Shown here: positions 1-9,691 of the stretch, one piece after another
How the letters are laid out: every line of letters starts with the position of its first letter
How positions within the stretch are numbered: position 1 is the first letter of the stretch
Origin: Aquipseudomonas alcaligenes NBRC 14159
Lineage (GTDB): Bacteria > Pseudomonadota > Gammaproteobacteria > Pseudomonadales > Pseudomonadaceae
Direction of reading: 5' to 3'
Length of the DNA: 64,000 bases
NCBI RefSeq assembly: GCF_000467105.1
Contig: NZ_BATI01000006.1
Span: 124,001-188,000, forward strand
Translations under genes and position numbers: made by a program
Notes under the pieces: model-generated
Databases searched by the model: none
What the model was told of the DNA's origin: nothing
Seen by the model: the letters and a program-made list of their open reading frames with translations, nothing else

Positions 1-128
1 TCGTGCAGCAGATCTACTACCGCTTCTTCCATGGCCAGACCAAGGACAAGCGCTTCGCCCAGTTCATCATGATGAACAAGCTGCTGGAACAGATGGCCCT
101 GCAGGTCATCAGCAAATCCACCCTCTAA
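1..128 (+). CDS. Phosphotransferase (APH-like) family protein, 3' end only
   Basis: Only the last 41 codons are inside the window, in the frame that ends at the TAA at 126-128. The visible tail contains the stretch RFFHGQTKDKRFAQF followed by MNKLLEQMAL, which I associate with the C-terminus of the aminoglycoside-phosphotransferase-like proteins that sit beside acyl-CoA and short-chain dehydrogenases in pseudomonads. It is followed after 24 bp by the short-chain dehydrogenase gene on the same strand, so the two are probably cotranscribed. No catalytic motif is visible because the body of the gene lies upstream. The family name rests on the tail and the neighbour and is an inference. Confidence 0.55.
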   Translation, partial: VQQIYYRFFHGQTKDKRFAQFIMMNKLLEQMALQVISKSTL

Positions 129-152
129 CCCGGCTCAGACAAGGGAACCACA

Positions 153-920
153 ATGTCCAAGACCCACCTGTTCGACCTCGACGGCAAGATCGCTTTCGTC
201 TCCGGCGCCAGCCGCGGCATCGGTGAAGCCATCGCCAAGCTGCTGGCCCAGCAGGGCGCCCACGTGATCGTCTCGAGCCGCAAGATCGACGACTGCCAGA
301 AGGTCGCCGACGCCATCGTCGCCGACGGCGGCAAGGCCACTGCAATCGCCTGCCACATCGGCGAGATGGAGCAGATCCAGAGCGTCTTCGCCTTTATCCG
401 CGAGCAGTTCGGCCGCCTCGATATCCTGGTCAACAACGCCGCCACCAACCCGCAGTTCTGCAACGTGCTGGACACCGACCTGGGCGCCTTCCAGAAGACC
501 GTCGACGTCAACATCCGCGGCTACTACTTCATGTCCATCGAAGGCGGCAAGCTGATGAAGGCCAACGGTGGCGGCTCGATCATCAACGTCGCCTCGATCA
601 ACGGCGTCTCGCCGGGCGAGTTCCAGGGCATCTACTCGGTGACCAAGGCCGCGGTGATCAGCATGACCAAGGTTTTCGCCAAGGAGTGCGCGCAGTTCGG
701 CATCCGCTGCAACGCCCTGCTGCCGGGCCTGACCGACACCAAGTTCGCCTCGGCCCTGACCAAGAACGATGCCATCCTCAACATGGCGCTGCAGCGCATC
801 CCGCTCAAGCGCGTGGCCGCCCCCAGCGAGATGGCCGGTGCCGTGCTGTACCTGGCCAGCGAAGCCTCCAGCTACACCACCGGCGTGGCGTTGAACGTGG
901 ACGGCGGCTTCCTCTCCTGA
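153..920 (+). CDS. Short-chain dehydrogenase/reductase (SDR), classical type
   Basis: 255-residue NAD(P)-dependent oxidoreductase of the classical SDR size. The Rossmann glycine motif is GASRGIG (residues 18-24), the structural NNAA is at 94-97, and the catalytic Ser148 (in NVASING) with Tyr161 and Lys165 (YSVTK) complete the usual triad. The C-terminus VALNVDGGFLS is typical of tetrameric 3-oxoacyl or hydroxyacyl reductases. A shine-dalgarno-like AAGGGA precedes the ATG. It lies just behind the phosphotransferase tail, a pairing found with acyl-CoA dehydrogenases, so a role in oxidation of an acyl or alcohol substrate is plausible. The exact substrate cannot be read from the sequence. A terminator hairpin follows at 940-969. 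Confidence 0.9.
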   Translation: MSKTHLFDLDGKIAFVSGASRGIGEAIAKLLAQQGAHVIVSSRKIDDCQKVADAIVADGGKATAIACHIGEMEQIQSVFAFIREQFGRLDILVNNAATNPQFCNVLDTDLGAFQKTVDVNIRGYYFMSIEGGKLMKANGGGSIINVASINGVSPGEFQGIYSVTKAAVISMTKVFAKECAQFGIRCNALLPGLTDTKFASALTKNDAILNMALQRIPLKRVAAPSEMAGAVLYLASEASSYTTGVALNVDGGFLS

Positions 921-931
921 GGCCGTGATCG

Positions 932-2653
932 TCACATCGGGCCGGGCTCTTCGCCCGGCCTTTTGTTTTGCGCCTCGAACGCCCGCTGCGCATCGCGCAG
1001 GGTGGTGAAGTGCAGCACCTGCGGCATCTCCGCGATGCCGCGCGCCTCGCGCCAGCGCTGCCATTCGGCACGCCGCCCGGCCATCACCGGGGTCACCCCG
1101 CGCGCCAGCAGCTCCTCCACCAGGTCACGCAGGGTGAGCAGGCCGCTGGCATCAATGCTGGTCACCGGCAGCATGTCGAGCACGAACCAGCGCAACTCGG
1201 GGCCGGCCTGGTCCAGCACGCGCCGCACTTCGCGGCGGAAGAACTGGGCATTGAAGAACACCAGCGGCGCGTTGAAGCGGAACAGCAGCATGCCTGGCTG
1301 GCGCGCCCCTGTGGCATGCCGCTGCAGCGCGTGGAAACCGCGCATGCCCTCTACCCGCCCCAGCTCCTCCACCAGCGGTCGCGACATCGAGTGAACAAAG
1401 CGCAGCAGCGCCAGCACCACCACCAGCAGAATGGCCTGGATCGCTCCGACCGCCACCACGCCCACCGTCGCCAGCAGGCACAGCGCCAGCTCGACCCGCG
1501 AGATGCGGTACAGCTGGGCGAGGAACTGCAGATTGACCAGCGACAGCGCACCGAACAGCAGCACCACGCCGAGCGCCGCCACCGGCACATAGGCCAGCGG
1601 CGCGGTGAAGAACAGTAGCACCAGCGCAATGGCCAGCGCCGCGATCACGCTGGTCATCTGGGTACGACCGCCACTGCTGTCGGCCACCGCCGTGCGCGAA
1701 TCGGCACCGCTGATGGCAAAACCCTGGGAAAAGGAGGACGCCATGTTGGCCAGGCCGAGGGCGATGAACTCGCGATCGGTATCGATGCTGTAGCGGTTCT
1801 TCTCGGCGAAGCTCTGCGCCGTCAGCATCATGCTGGAGAAGCTCACCAGGGCCAGACCGGCGGCGTCGGCCAGCAGCGTCGGCAGCATCGCAAGAGGAAA
1901 CTGCGGGATATGCAACTCGGGCAGGCCGGCGGGAATCAGCCCGATGGTGGCCACGCCGCGCGCGCCCAGGCCGAGTAGCGAGGTCGCCACAGCGGCCACG
2001 ACCATGGCAATCAGTGCCGCCGGCAGCTTGGCCAGATAGCGCCTGGACAACAGCATCGCCAGCACGGTAGCGGCGCTCAGCGCCAGGGTCGGCCAGTGCC
2101 AGTCGCCGTAACGGGCGAAGAACTCGACTAGGCGCGGCACTATGCCGCCGGCTTCCTGGGTAAAGCCGGCGATCTTGCCGAGCTGACCGAGCAGGATGCT
2201 CAGCGCCACACCGTTGAGGAAACCGACCAGGATCGGCCGCGACAGGAACTCCGCCAATGCGCCAAGGCGCAGCAGCCCGGCGCCGATGCAGAACACACCG
2301 GTAAGCAGGGTCAGGGTCAGTGACAGCGCCAGGTAGAGACCATCATCCCCCGCTGCCAGCGGCACCACGGCGGCGGCCAGCAGGGCGCAGGTGGCTGCGT
2401 CCGGTCCCACCACCAGTTGCCGCGAGGTACCGAACAGGGCGTAGACCAGCATCGGCAGAATGCAGGCGTACAGTCCGGTGACCGGGTGGAAGCCGGCCAG
2501 CTCGGCATAGGCTACCGCCACCGGCAAGGCAACGGCGGCAACCGACAGACCGGCACGCAGATCGTCTTTCCAGTAGGCCGACCGGTAGTCCAGCAAGCTG
2601 GCCAGTCCCGGCGCGATGGCCGCCACGCGGCGCCAGCGATCCTGTTCGAACAT
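932..2653 (-). CDS. SulP family inorganic anion transporter with STAS domain
   Basis: 573-residue inner-membrane protein of the SulP/SLC26 family. The N-terminal part reads WKDDLRAGLSVAAVALPVAVAYAELAGF, split here as family-typical TM1 sequence, followed by about 10-12 hydrophobic segments to about residue 420. From about 435 a cytoplasmic STAS domain follows, recognisable by TSIDASGLLTL. These proteins carry sulfate, bicarbonate or dicarboxylates; substrate is not predictable here. The gene lies 55 bp downstream of a two-helix membrane protein gene on the same strand and may share its transcript. Its last codons encode the hairpin that terminates the convergent SDR gene, so the C-terminal residues PGEEPGPM are constrained by RNA structure. 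Confidence 0.9.
   Translation of the reverse strand: MFEQDRWRRVAAIAPGLASLLDYRSAYWKDDLRAGLSVAAVALPVAVAYAELAGFHPVTGLYACILPMLVYALFGTSRQLVVGPDAATCALLAAAVVPLAAGDDGLYLALSLTLTLLTGVFCIGAGLLRLGALAEFLSRPILVGFLNGVALSILLGQLGKIAGFTQEAGGIVPRLVEFFARYGDWHWPTLALSAATVLAMLLSRRYLAKLPAALIAMVVAAVATSLLGLGARGVATIGLIPAGLPELHIPQFPLAMLPTLLADAAGLALVSFSSMMLTAQSFAEKNRYSIDTDREFIALGLANMASSFSQGFAISGADSRTAVADSSGGRTQMTSVIAALAIALVLLFFTAPLAYVPVAALGVVLLFGALSLVNLQFLAQLYRISRVELALCLLATVGVVAVGAIQAILLVVVLALLRFVHSMSRPLVEELGRVEGMRGFHALQRHATGARQPGMLLFRFNAPLVFFNAQFFRREVRRVLDQAGPELRWFVLDMLPVTSIDASGLLTLRDLVEELLARGVTPVMAGRRAEWQRWREARGIAEMPQVLHFTTLRDAQRAFEAQNKRPGEEPGPM
938..970 (+). terminator. Rho-independent terminator of the SDR operon, inside the sulP 3' end
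   Basis: GGCCGGGC (940-947), loop TCTTC, GCCCGGCC (953-960), then TTTTGTTTT. It lies inside the last codons of the convergent sulP gene, so both strands use the same bases. Confidence 0.8.
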
Positions 2654-2708
2654 GCGGCGCCCCCATCGACTTTCCCCCGCCGGGAAGCCTAGTCGGCAGA
2701 CGCGCGCC

Positions 2709-3356
2709 TCACCAGTCCTTGAGCGCCTGCTGCGCGACCTGATTCATCGGCTGCGCCATCAGCCCGGTCGGGCCCAGGCTGACGCTGAAAACCGCGCCAT
2801 CGGCAATCGGCAGGTAGGTGACGCGTGCGGCCTGCGGCTCGAACAGGAACAGATCGCGCTGGCCCAGGCGCAGCCAGCGCCACAGATCGATGCCATAGGG
2901 ACTCTCGGCCAGCGCCACCCGAGCAAAGCGAGCGCTCTGCTGCTGCTCGATGGCGAGGAAACGCCCGGACAGCTTCTCCAGGCGGTAGCCGGGCTGCAGG
3001 CCGATCAGCGCCGCCAGGCCCTTCCAGCCCAGCAGGCGGGCATCCAGCTGCCACAGATCGCCCTCCAGGGTCACCTCGCGCTCCTCGCCGCCCTCCAGCA
3101 GGTTGACCCGATAGCGCTGCGGACCATCGGCGCTGAAGCTCAGCGTCACCAGCGGCTTGTCCTGTACCTGCGGGTCGTAGCTGCGCAGGTCGTAGGCAAT
3201 CACCCCGATCAGCAGCGCGAGCGCCAGGAAGGCCAGGCCGGCGGTACCGCGCAGCCAGGCGAGAAACCAGTTGGGAGCGAACAGGATGCGGGCGGCGATG
3301 AACAGCGCCAGCAGGGCCAGCAAGCCGGTGAACCAGGCCAGGCCGTCATACTGCAT
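2709..3356 (-). CDS. Conserved two-helix membrane protein of unknown function
   Basis: 215 residues. Two hydrophobic helices occupy roughly residues 8-28 and 37-57 (LAWFTGLLALLALFIAA and TAGLAFLALALLIGVIAYDL). The rest is a soluble domain rich in beta-type sequence with no motif I can assign, presumably periplasmic. Similar proteins in Pseudomonas are sometimes labelled multidrug efflux proteins, but nothing in this sequence supports transport. It is upstream of sulP on the same strand and divergent from the TSUP permease gene, with about 100 bp between the two start codons. Confidence 0.7.
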   Translation of the reverse strand: MQYDGLAWFTGLLALLALFIAARILFAPNWFLAWLRGTAGLAFLALALLIGVIAYDLRSYDPQVQDKPLVTLSFSADGPQRYRVNLLEGGEEREVTLEGDLWQLDARLLGWKGLAALIGLQPGYRLEKLSGRFLAIEQQQSARFARVALAESPYGIDLWRWLRLGQRDLFLFEPQAARVTYLPIADGAVFSVSLGPTGLMAQPMNQVAQQALKDW

Positions 3357-3456
3357 GCAAGCGATTCCTTATACGATTTTTTGCCGGCATTATGCGGAGC
3401 TACTGCGCGGCGAGCCAGCAACAGCCCCGCACAATTGAATCCACTTCGAGTTTTTT

Positions 3457-4233
3457 ATGCCCTTTCCCTTCGAGCTGGGTGTCGAACCGACCACCCTGCT
3501 GATTCTCGCCCTGGTCGCCTTCACCGCCGGATTCATCGACGCCATCGCTGGTGGCGGCGGTCTGCTGACCATCCCGGCCCTGCTCACTGCCGGCCTGCCA
3601 CCGCATCTGGTGCTGGGCACCAACAAGCTGTGCGCGACCTTCGGCTCGGCCACCGCCAGCTACACCTTCTACCGGCGCCAGCTGTTCCATCCGCGACAAT
3701 GGCGCAATGCACTGATCGCCACGGCCATCGGTGCCGCCATCGGCGCGATCATCGCGCATTGGCTGCCAGCCGCCTGGCTCAACCAGATGCTGCCGGCCGT
3801 GGTATTCGGCTGCGGCCTGTACCTGCTGTTCGGCAAGACGCCGGAGACCCACGGCCAGCAGGACGCGCCGGTGGCGCAGGGGCGCCAGTGGCCGCAGGGC
3901 CTGGGCCTGGGCTTCTATGACGGCGTGGCCGGCCCCGGCACCGGCGCTTTCTGGACGGTCAGCACCCTGCTGCTCTACCCCATGGACCTGGTACGTGCCA
4001 GCGGCGTGGCGCGCAGCATGAACTTCGTCAGCAACGCCATGGCGCTGACAGTCTTCATCATCGCCGGCCAGGTGGCCTGGCTGCTCGGCATCGCCATGGG
4101 CCTGGCGCTGATGGCCGGGGCTTTCTTCGGGGCGCGCACGGCGATCCGCGGCGGTTCGAAATTCATCCGCCCGGTGTTCATCCTGGTGGTGCTGGCACTG
4201 ACGGCACGCCTGGCCTGGCAGCACTGGTTCTGA
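3457..4233 (+). CDS. TSUP (TauE/SafE-type) membrane permease
   Basis: 258-residue inner-membrane protein of the TSUP family (formerly DUF81), close to the YfcA type. The first half carries the family signature AGFIDAIAGGGGLLTIPAL at about residues 22-40, and a second repeat-like segment reads GFYDGVAGPGTGAFW. About seven or eight hydrophobic segments follow, matching the usual 250-260 residue length. TSUP proteins export or import sulfite, sulfoacetate or related organosulfur anions. It is divergent from the two-helix protein and SulP genes, so the locus may concern sulfur oxyanions, though this is only suggested by proximity. The glyoxalase-fold gene follows after 14 bp and is probably translated from the same message. 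Confidence 0.88.
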   Translation: MPFPFELGVEPTTLLILALVAFTAGFIDAIAGGGGLLTIPALLTAGLPPHLVLGTNKLCATFGSATASYTFYRRQLFHPRQWRNALIATAIGAAIGAIIAHWLPAAWLNQMLPAVVFGCGLYLLFGKTPETHGQQDAPVAQGRQWPQGLGLGFYDGVAGPGTGAFWTVSTLLLYPMDLVRASGVARSMNFVSNAMALTVFIIAGQVAWLLGIAMGLALMAGAFFGARTAIRGGSKFIRPVFILVVLALTARLAWQHWF

Positions 4234-4247
4234 AAGGGGGCTTCGCC

Positions 4248-4616
4248 ATGCGACTGGGCAACAGCACTCCGATACTGCGCATCTTCGACGAGGCCAAGGC
4301 CCGCGAATTCTATGTGGGCTACCTGGGTTTCCGGATCGACTGGGAACACCGCTTCGCCCCCGGCATGCCGCTGTACCTGCAGGTCTCGCGCGACGGTTGC
4401 GTGCTGCACCTGTCCGAGCACCATGGCGACGCCTGTCCGGGCGCGGCCCTGCGCATCGCGACGGAGGACCTCGACGATCTGCATCGGGAACTGCAACAGA
4501 AGCGCTATGGCTATGCGCATGCGACCATCGAGGCGATGCCCTGGGGCAGTCGCGACATGAGCCTGCGTGATCCCTTCGGCAACCGCCTGACCTTCACCGA
4601 CAGCGTCGGCGGCTGA
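4248..4616 (+). CDS. Glyoxalase/bleomycin-resistance-fold (VOC) protein
   Basis: 122 residues, the size of a one-module VOC superfamily protein. The beta-alpha-beta pattern begins LRIFDEAKAREFYVGYLGF and ends with SLRDPFGNRLTFTDS, both hallmark positions of the Ble-like branch. The ATG follows an AGGGGG ribosome site and is 14 bp behind the TSUP permease stop. Bleomycin-binding, glyoxalase or dioxygenase activity cannot be told apart from sequence. It converges with nudC, with only three bases between the two stop codons, and no terminator is evident there. Confidence 0.82.
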   Translation: MRLGNSTPILRIFDEAKAREFYVGYLGFRIDWEHRFAPGMPLYLQVSRDGCVLHLSEHHGDACPGAALRIATEDLDDLHRELQQKRYGYAHATIEAMPWGSRDMSLRDPFGNRLTFTDSVGG

Positions 4617-4619
4617 CGC

Positions 4620-5453
4620 TCAACGCGGCAACTGCGGCTCCGGATGGCCCAGGCGGCGCGCCACATAGAGGTCGATCAGGTAGCGGGCGATGGAGCGCTG
4701 CATCGGCAGCGGCGGCAGCTGGTCGATGGCGAACCAGCGCGCATCCTCGATCTCCTCGGGCTGCGGCACGATCTCGCCGCCGACATACTCGGCGTGGAAG
4801 CCGAGCATCAGCGAATGCGGGAACGGCCAGCCCTGGCTGCCCAGGTACTGCAGGTTGCCGACCTGGATGCCGACCTCCTCATGCACCTCGCGCACCACGC
4901 ACTCCTCGGCCGACTCGCCAGGCTCGACGAAACCGGCCAGGGTGCTGTAGACGCCCGGCACGAAGCGCGGCGAGCGCGCCAGCAGCAACTCGTCGCCCCG
5001 GGTGACCAGCACAATCATGCTTGGCGAGATGCGCGCATAGCTGTCCAGACCGCACTCGGGGCAGCGCAGGCAACGCTCGCCCGGCACCTGGCGGTTACGG
5101 CTCCCACAGCGCCCGCAGAAGCGATGATTGAGGTCCCAGTGCGCCACCTGCTCGGCAAACGACAGCATGCGGAACGTCGGGTAGTCGGCCTGCAGCATGA
5201 ACTGGCGCAAGCCCTGCCAGAAGCAGCCGGGCATCTCGGCGGAGTGCTCGACCTGCAACAGCCACACCGGCTGATCGTCGAAATGCCCCAGGCCATGCTC
5301 GGCGATCAGCGGCAATTCCTGGCGCTTGAGCCAGTCGCGGGGGAAAAGAACGCCGTTGGTGTCGGCGAGAAAGCCCTGCGGGCTGCGTACCAGTGCCCAG
5401 CCACCAGCCTGGGCATTGTCCAGCGGCGGCGTGGTCTGCCAGCCGGAAGCCAT
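4620..5453 (-). CDS. nudC: NAD(H)/NAD-capped RNA pyrophosphatase, Nudix family
   Basis: 277-residue NudC, which cleaves NAD(H) to NMN(H) and AMP and removes NAD caps from RNA. A zinc finger with four cysteines (CGRC and CPEC) sits near residues 113-134. The Nudix box runs from GFVEPGE to REVHEEVGI (GX5EX7REUXEEXGU satisfied). The NADH-selectivity element normally written SQPWPFPxS is SQGWPFPHS here, with glycine in the proline position. The start codon overlaps the fimL stop (TGATG), so translation is coupled to fimL. The same fimL-nudC neighbourhood is what I recall from P. aeruginosa. Confidence 0.93.
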   Translation of the reverse strand: MASGWQTTPPLDNAQAGGWALVRSPQGFLADTNGVLFPRDWLKRQELPLIAEHGLGHFDDQPVWLLQVEHSAEMPGCFWQGLRQFMLQADYPTFRMLSFAEQVAHWDLNHRFCGRCGSRNRQVPGERCLRCPECGLDSYARISPSMIVLVTRGDELLLARSPRFVPGVYSTLAGFVEPGESAEECVVREVHEEVGIQVGNLQYLGSQGWPFPHSLMLGFHAEYVGGEIVPQPEEIEDARWFAIDQLPPLPMQRSIARYLIDLYVARRLGHPEPQLPR

Positions 5454-7126
5454 CAGGCAGCTACCGACAGGCCCAGTGCGCGCACGCTTTCCTCGGCCAG
5501 ATCAAGCACGCTCGGCGTGGTCTCGGGACGCAGCACCGCGCCACCTTCTAGGTAGTACTCCAGGCTGCTGAGCGCGTCGGCCAGGGTTTCCAGCATCTGC
5601 TCGGAGGGCATCTGCCGGGCGTCGAGCATCTGCGTCTGGATGTAGTCGGCGCACAGGCCGATCAGCTTGGCCGCGCGCTCCTGGCCAAGGAACCAGAGAC
5701 CGCCACGCACGGCCTGCAGGCTGATCGGCACATTGGCCAGGTGGATGCGATCGCCACCGGCTTCGATGTAGGAAGTGATGGCGCGCTTGGCCAGAGCCAG
5801 CCCCCCCTGAGCCTCGTCGACCACCACGATGCGCGCCTCGACCAGCTGGTGCGCGGCGAAGGCCTCGCCTTCGTCGCCGGGCTGCGCCTGCTGTGGCCTG
5901 GCGTTGCGCTGTTCGCCACGCTCCGGACTGGCGACCATGCTCTCGACATACAGCACCGCCTCGGCCAGCTTGTGCAGGTCGGGGTTGGCGGGAAGGCTCT
6001 CCTCACTCCAGCTGCCCACCACCGGCAGCTGCACCTGCAGCGCGTTGGCGGCGGAACTCAGCCCGACCATGTTGAGGGTCTTGGACAGCTTGCCGAGCAG
6101 CGCATGCAGGTTGCCGAAGCTGTCCGGCTGGGCGGTGCCACGCTCGATCAGGTCGAGCAGATCCTTGACGCTGGCCAACTCCTCGCGGATGGCGGTAGAC
6201 AGCGAGCGCATCACGCCCTGGCCGGGGCCGGACAGACGCTGGTATTCCTCGTCGAGCAGATGGTCGGTGAACGGTAGCGGCGTGAGGCCGAACACCTCGC
6301 GCACGGCGCTCGACTGCGGGCCGCGGCAATCGGCCAGGGCCACCAGGTAGAGCAGTTCCTTGAGCAGGCTGCGCGGCGCCTCGTAGCTGCCGTTGGCCAC
6401 CAGGGCCTGCTTGATCTCGCGATCCAGGCGGGAGAACAGCTGCTTGCGCGCCTTGCGCGGCAGCAGTTGGCCCTCCAGCTGCGACTCCACCGCCGCCGCG
6501 CCGATCCAGCACAGGCGCCCGGCCGGCTTGTCGGAGAACAGGCCGTCCAGGCGCACGAGCGCCCGCAGCATCAGCTTGAGCCCGGCCTGCAGGTTGTCCT
6601 CGCGGATGAAGCCCAGCAGGCCGACCTGGAACATGTGGCGCAGGCGTCGGGCATCCTCGGCGCTCAGTGGCGTGCCGGACACAGCAGTCTGGCGTGGCTG
6701 ATCGAGGCGGACGCTGAAGAAGAAGCTTTCCGGCAGCGGCGGCTGGGCACCGGCCTGGCGCAATTCGTTGATGGCCGGCAGCAGCAGCTCCGGCATTTCC
6801 TGGCGATGGGCGTCGACGTTTTCCAGGTAGCGGCGCAGCACGTACAGCGCGCTGCTCAGCGCCGCCAGCTGACCATCGCGCTCCTCGCCGGCACCGGCGG
6901 GAATGTCGGTGGCCTGTTGCAGCACTTCCTGGGCCAGCAGCTCGGCGCCGGCCAGTTCAATCAGGTTCAGGGTGCCACGCACCTGTTGCAGGTTTTCCAC
7001 GGCCTGCTGCAACAGGCTGCCATTGTTCCGTTCGGCAATGAACTGCTCGAGACTCTGTTCAGTCTCTTCGATGGTGGTGAACAGTTCGTCACGCACCAAG
7101 CTCAGGGATGTCGCTCCAGTGACCAT
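5453..7126 (-). CDS. fimL: FimL, type IV pilus / cAMP pathway regulator
   Basis: 557 residues, essentially the length of P. aeruginosa FimL (PA1822 as I recall it). FimL resembles the N-terminal part of the chemosensory kinase ChpA but lacks phosphoacceptor histidines, and it promotes twitching motility and cAMP-dependent virulence gene expression. The protein here is largely helical and acidic, with Hpt-like segments such as [20 protein letters not shown] at the N-terminus. No transmembrane segment or kinase motif is present, as expected. It lies 27 bp downstream of a crotonase gene and overlaps nudC by one base, giving a probable crotonase-fimL-nudC transcript. Confidence 0.85.
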   Translation of the reverse strand: MVTGATSLSLVRDELFTTIEETEQSLEQFIAERNNGSLLQQAVENLQQVRGTLNLIELAGAELLAQEVLQQATDIPAGAGEERDGQLAALSSALYVLRRYLENVDAHRQEMPELLLPAINELRQAGAQPPLPESFFFSVRLDQPRQTAVSGTPLSAEDARRLRHMFQVGLLGFIREDNLQAGLKLMLRALVRLDGLFSDKPAGRLCWIGAAAVESQLEGQLLPRKARKQLFSRLDREIKQALVANGSYEAPRSLLKELLYLVALADCRGPQSSAVREVFGLTPLPFTDHLLDEEYQRLSGPGQGVMRSLSTAIREELASVKDLLDLIERGTAQPDSFGNLHALLGKLSKTLNMVGLSSAANALQVQLPVVGSWSEESLPANPDLHKLAEAVLYVESMVASPERGEQRNARPQQAQPGDEGEAFAAHQLVEARIVVVDEAQGGLALAKRAITSYIEAGGDRIHLANVPISLQAVRGGLWFLGQERAAKLIGLCADYIQTQMLDARQMPSEQMLETLADALSSLEYYLEGGAVLRPETTPSVLDLAEESVRALGLSVAA

Positions 7127-7153
7127 GGGTCTGCTGAACCTCTTTAGGCTGGG

Positions 7154-7966
7154 TCAGTCGGCGAATTCCGGCTTCTGCTTGCTCATGTGCGCGGCCATGG
7201 CCACGCGCAGGTCGGCAGACTGCAGCATGGCACCGTTCCAGTTGGCGACGTACTCGAGGCCGTCATCCACGCGGTGGTCGCGCATGTAGCGAATCATGTG
7301 TTTGGTGCCGCGAATGGCGATCGGCGACTTGGTGGCGATCTCGCCGGCGATCTCGAACACGCCGGCCAGCAGTTCTTCCTGGCTGGCATAGGTGCGGTTG
7401 ACCAGGTTGATGCGTTGCGCCTCGGTACCGTCGATGGTGCGGCCGGTAAAGGCCAGCTCACGCATCATGCCGTCGCCGATGATGCGCGGCAGGCGCTGCA
7501 GGGTGCCGACATCGGCCGCCATGCCCATGTCGATTTCCTTGATGGAGAACTGCGCATCGACGGTGGAGTAGCGCATGTCGCAGGCCGAGATCAGGTCGAT
7601 CGCGCCGCCCAGGCAGTAGCCCTGGATCGCCGCGAGTACCGGCTTGCGGCAGTTGTCGACGGCATTGAAGGAGGCCTGCAGCTGGAGGATCTTGCGGCGC
7701 AGAGCCTCGGCGTTGCGGCCCACGTCCTTGCCCAGCTGGCTGCCCGCCTGGGCCAGCAGCATCAGGTCGATACCCGAGGAAAAATGCTTGCCGGCGCCGG
7801 AAAGGACCACCACGCGCACCTCATCGGTGTCGTCGATCCAGCGGAAGACGTCGACTATCTCGGTCCAGAAATCCGCGTTCATCGCGTTCACTTTTTCCGG
7901 GCGATTGATCTGCACATGGGCGATCTTGTCGACCAGCTCGACGCGGAAAGCTTTGTATTCGGACAC
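7154..7966 (-). CDS. Enoyl-CoA hydratase/isomerase (crotonase) family protein
   Basis: 270 residues if translated from the GTG at 7966, the usual crotonase length. Motifs: INRPEKVNAMN near the N-terminus, the oxyanion-hole segment GKHFSSGIDL, and the second oxyanion segment AIQGYCLGGAIDL with an acidic catalytic segment EIDMGMAADVGTLQRLP, close to delta-3,5-delta-2,4-dienoyl-CoA isomerases. I chose GTG 7966 because a GAGG ribosome site lies nine bases upstream. The in-frame ATG at 7975 abuts that site, and the longer start at 8056 would lie inside the likely promoter at 8036-8063. Substrate is unknown. Confidence 0.88.
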   Translation of the reverse strand: MSEYKAFRVELVDKIAHVQINRPEKVNAMNADFWTEIVDVFRWIDDTDEVRVVVLSGAGKHFSSGIDLMLLAQAGSQLGKDVGRNAEALRRKILQLQASFNAVDNCRKPVLAAIQGYCLGGAIDLISACDMRYSTVDAQFSIKEIDMGMAADVGTLQRLPRIIGDGMMRELAFTGRTIDGTEAQRINLVNRTYASQEELLAGVFEIAGEIATKSPIAIRGTKHMIRYMRDHRVDDGLEYVANWNGAMLQSADLRVAMAAHMSKQKPEFAD

Positions 7967-8035
7967 GCAGATCATCCTCGAAGGCAGGGCGCACCAGGGT
8001 GCGCGCGGATATGTTGTTTTGGAATCAATCAGCCC

Positions 8036-8063
8036 ACTATAACAAGCACGAAACAAAAGTCGA
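8036..8063 (-). promoter_or_regulatory. Probable sigma-70 promoter of the crotonase-fimL-nudC transcript
   Basis: On the minus strand TCGACT (8063-8058) and TATAGT (8041-8036) are separated by 16 bp, about 63 nt upstream of the GTG start. The region 8036-8188 is visibly AT-richer than the coding DNA around it. Confidence 0.45.
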
Positions 8064-8188
8064 TGCCGGTCACTGTGATGCAGAGCACGCTGGCAAAGCT
8101 AAGAAGAATTCTGACTATATTCGTTAAACTCTTGATCTTTCTGGAACTAGGCCAGCAATAGTGGCCATGGAATTGGGGATATTCGGCA

Positions 8189-9691
8189 ATGCAGCGCTCA
8201 CTGACCCACGCCCTGGTCGACAACTTCCTGGGTAACTCCCCCTACTGGTACAAGCTGACGATCATCTTCTTCCTGATCGCCAACCCCATGGTGCTGTGGA
8301 GCCTGGGCCCGGCGGTAGCCGGCTGGCTGCTGGTCGGCGAGTTCATCTTCACCCTGGCCATGGCGCTGAAGTGCTACCCGCTGCAGCCGGGCGGCCTGCT
8401 GGTGCTGCAGGCGATTCTGCTGCAACTGACCACGCCGCAAGCTTTGTACAAGGAACTGGCGCATAACTTCCCGGTGATCCTGCTGCTGATGTTCATGGTC
8501 GCCGGCATCTATTTCATGAAGGGCCTGCTGCTGTTCCTGTTCTCCCGGCTCTTGCTGGGCGTGCGCTCCAAGCCACTGCTGGCCCTGCTGTTCTGCCTGT
8601 TCTCGGCCTTCCTCTCGGCCTTCCTCGATGCCCTGACGGTGACGGCGGTGATCATCAGCGTCGGTGTCGGTTTCTTCTCCGTTTACCACCGGGTCGCCTC
8701 CGGCAAGAACCCGCGTGAAGAGGTCGGGGTGAACAGCGACCAGGAGGTGGTGGAGCTGCACCGCGAGGACCTGGAGCAGTTCCGCTCCTTCCTGCGCAGC
8801 CTGCTGATGCACGGCGCCGTCGGTACTGCCCTGGGTGGCGTGTGCACCCTGGTGGGCGAGCCGCAGAATCTGCTGATCGGACACGAGGTGGGCTGGAACT
8901 TCGGCCAGTTCTTCCTCGAGGTGGCGCCGGTGTCGCTACCGGTACTGGCCGCCGGCCTGAGCACCTGCGTGCTGCTGGAGAAGCTGCGCTGGTTCGGCTA
9001 CGGCGCCCTCCTGCCGGCTGCCGTGCGTCAGGTGCTGGCCGAGCACGCCCGTGAGGACGATGCCCATCGCACCCAGGCCCAGCGTGCGGCGCTGCTGGTG
9101 CAGGGCCTGGCCGCACTGGTGCTGATCCTCGGCCTGGCCTTCCACGTCGCCGAAGTGGGGCTGATCGGCCTGCTGGTCATCGTGCTGATCACCGCGTTTT
9201 CCGGCATCACCGACGAACACCAGATTGGCCGCGCCTTCCAGGATGCCCTGCCGTTCACCGCGCTGCTGGTGGTGTTCTTCGCCGTAGTCGCGGTGATCCA
9301 CGATCAGCAGCTGTTCAGCCCGATCATCCAGTGGGTCCTGGCGCTGCCAGCGGAGCAGCAGCCCGGCATGCTGTTCATCGCCAACGGCCTGCTCTCCACC
9401 ATCAGCGACAACGTGTTCGTCGCCACCATCTACATCACCGAGGTCAAGCAGGCCTTCCTCGCCGGCCAGATGAGCCGTGAGCATTTCGACGTGCTGGCGG
9501 TGGCCATCAACACCGGCACCAACCTGCCCAGCGTGGCTACGCCCAACGGCCAGGCGGCCTTCCTGTTCCTGCTCACCTCGGCCATCGCGCCGCTGATTCG
9601 GCTTTCCTACGGGCGCATGGTGTGGATGGCGCTGCCCTACACGGTGGTCATGGGCGGCCTGGGCTGGTGGGCGGTCAGTTACTGGCTTTAA
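8189..9691 (+). CDS. nhaB: Na+/H+ antiporter NhaB
   Basis: 500 residues, the standard NhaB length. NhaB is an electrogenic sodium/proton antiporter of the inner membrane used in sodium tolerance and pH homeostasis. The N-terminus [19 protein letters not shown] is the family hallmark. About 12 hydrophobic helices follow, and conserved segments such as [32 protein letters not shown] and [17 protein letters not shown] are all present. The 3' end overlaps the convergent permease gene by 17 bp with no evident terminator between. It is divergent from the crotonase gene across a short AT-rich region. Confidence 0.95.
   Translation: MQRSLTHALVDNFLGNSPYWYKLTIIFFLIANPMVLWSLGPAVAGWLLVGEFIFTLAMALKCYPLQPGGLLVLQAILLQLTTPQALYKELAHNFPVILLLMFMVAGIYFMKGLLLFLFSRLLLGVRSKPLLALLFCLFSAFLSAFLDALTVTAVIISVGVGFFSVYHRVASGKNPREEVGVNSDQEVVELHREDLEQFRSFLRSLLMHGAVGTALGGVCTLVGEPQNLLIGHEVGWNFGQFFLEVAPVSLPVLAAGLSTCVLLEKLRWFGYGALLPAAVRQVLAEHAREDDAHRTQAQRAALLVQGLAALVLILGLAFHVAEVGLIGLLVIVLITAFSGITDEHQIGRAFQDALPFTALLVVFFAVVAVIHDQQLFSPIIQWVLALPAEQQPGMLFIANGLLSTISDNVFVATIYITEVKQAFLAGQMSREHFDVLAVAINTGTNLPSVATPNGQAAFLFLLTSAIAPLIRLSYGRMVWMALPYTVVMGGLGWWAVSYWL

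Noticed and set aside
7967..8056. Longer crotonase start at 8056
   Set aside because: It would place the likely promoter inside the gene, and the extra residues are not crotonase-like.
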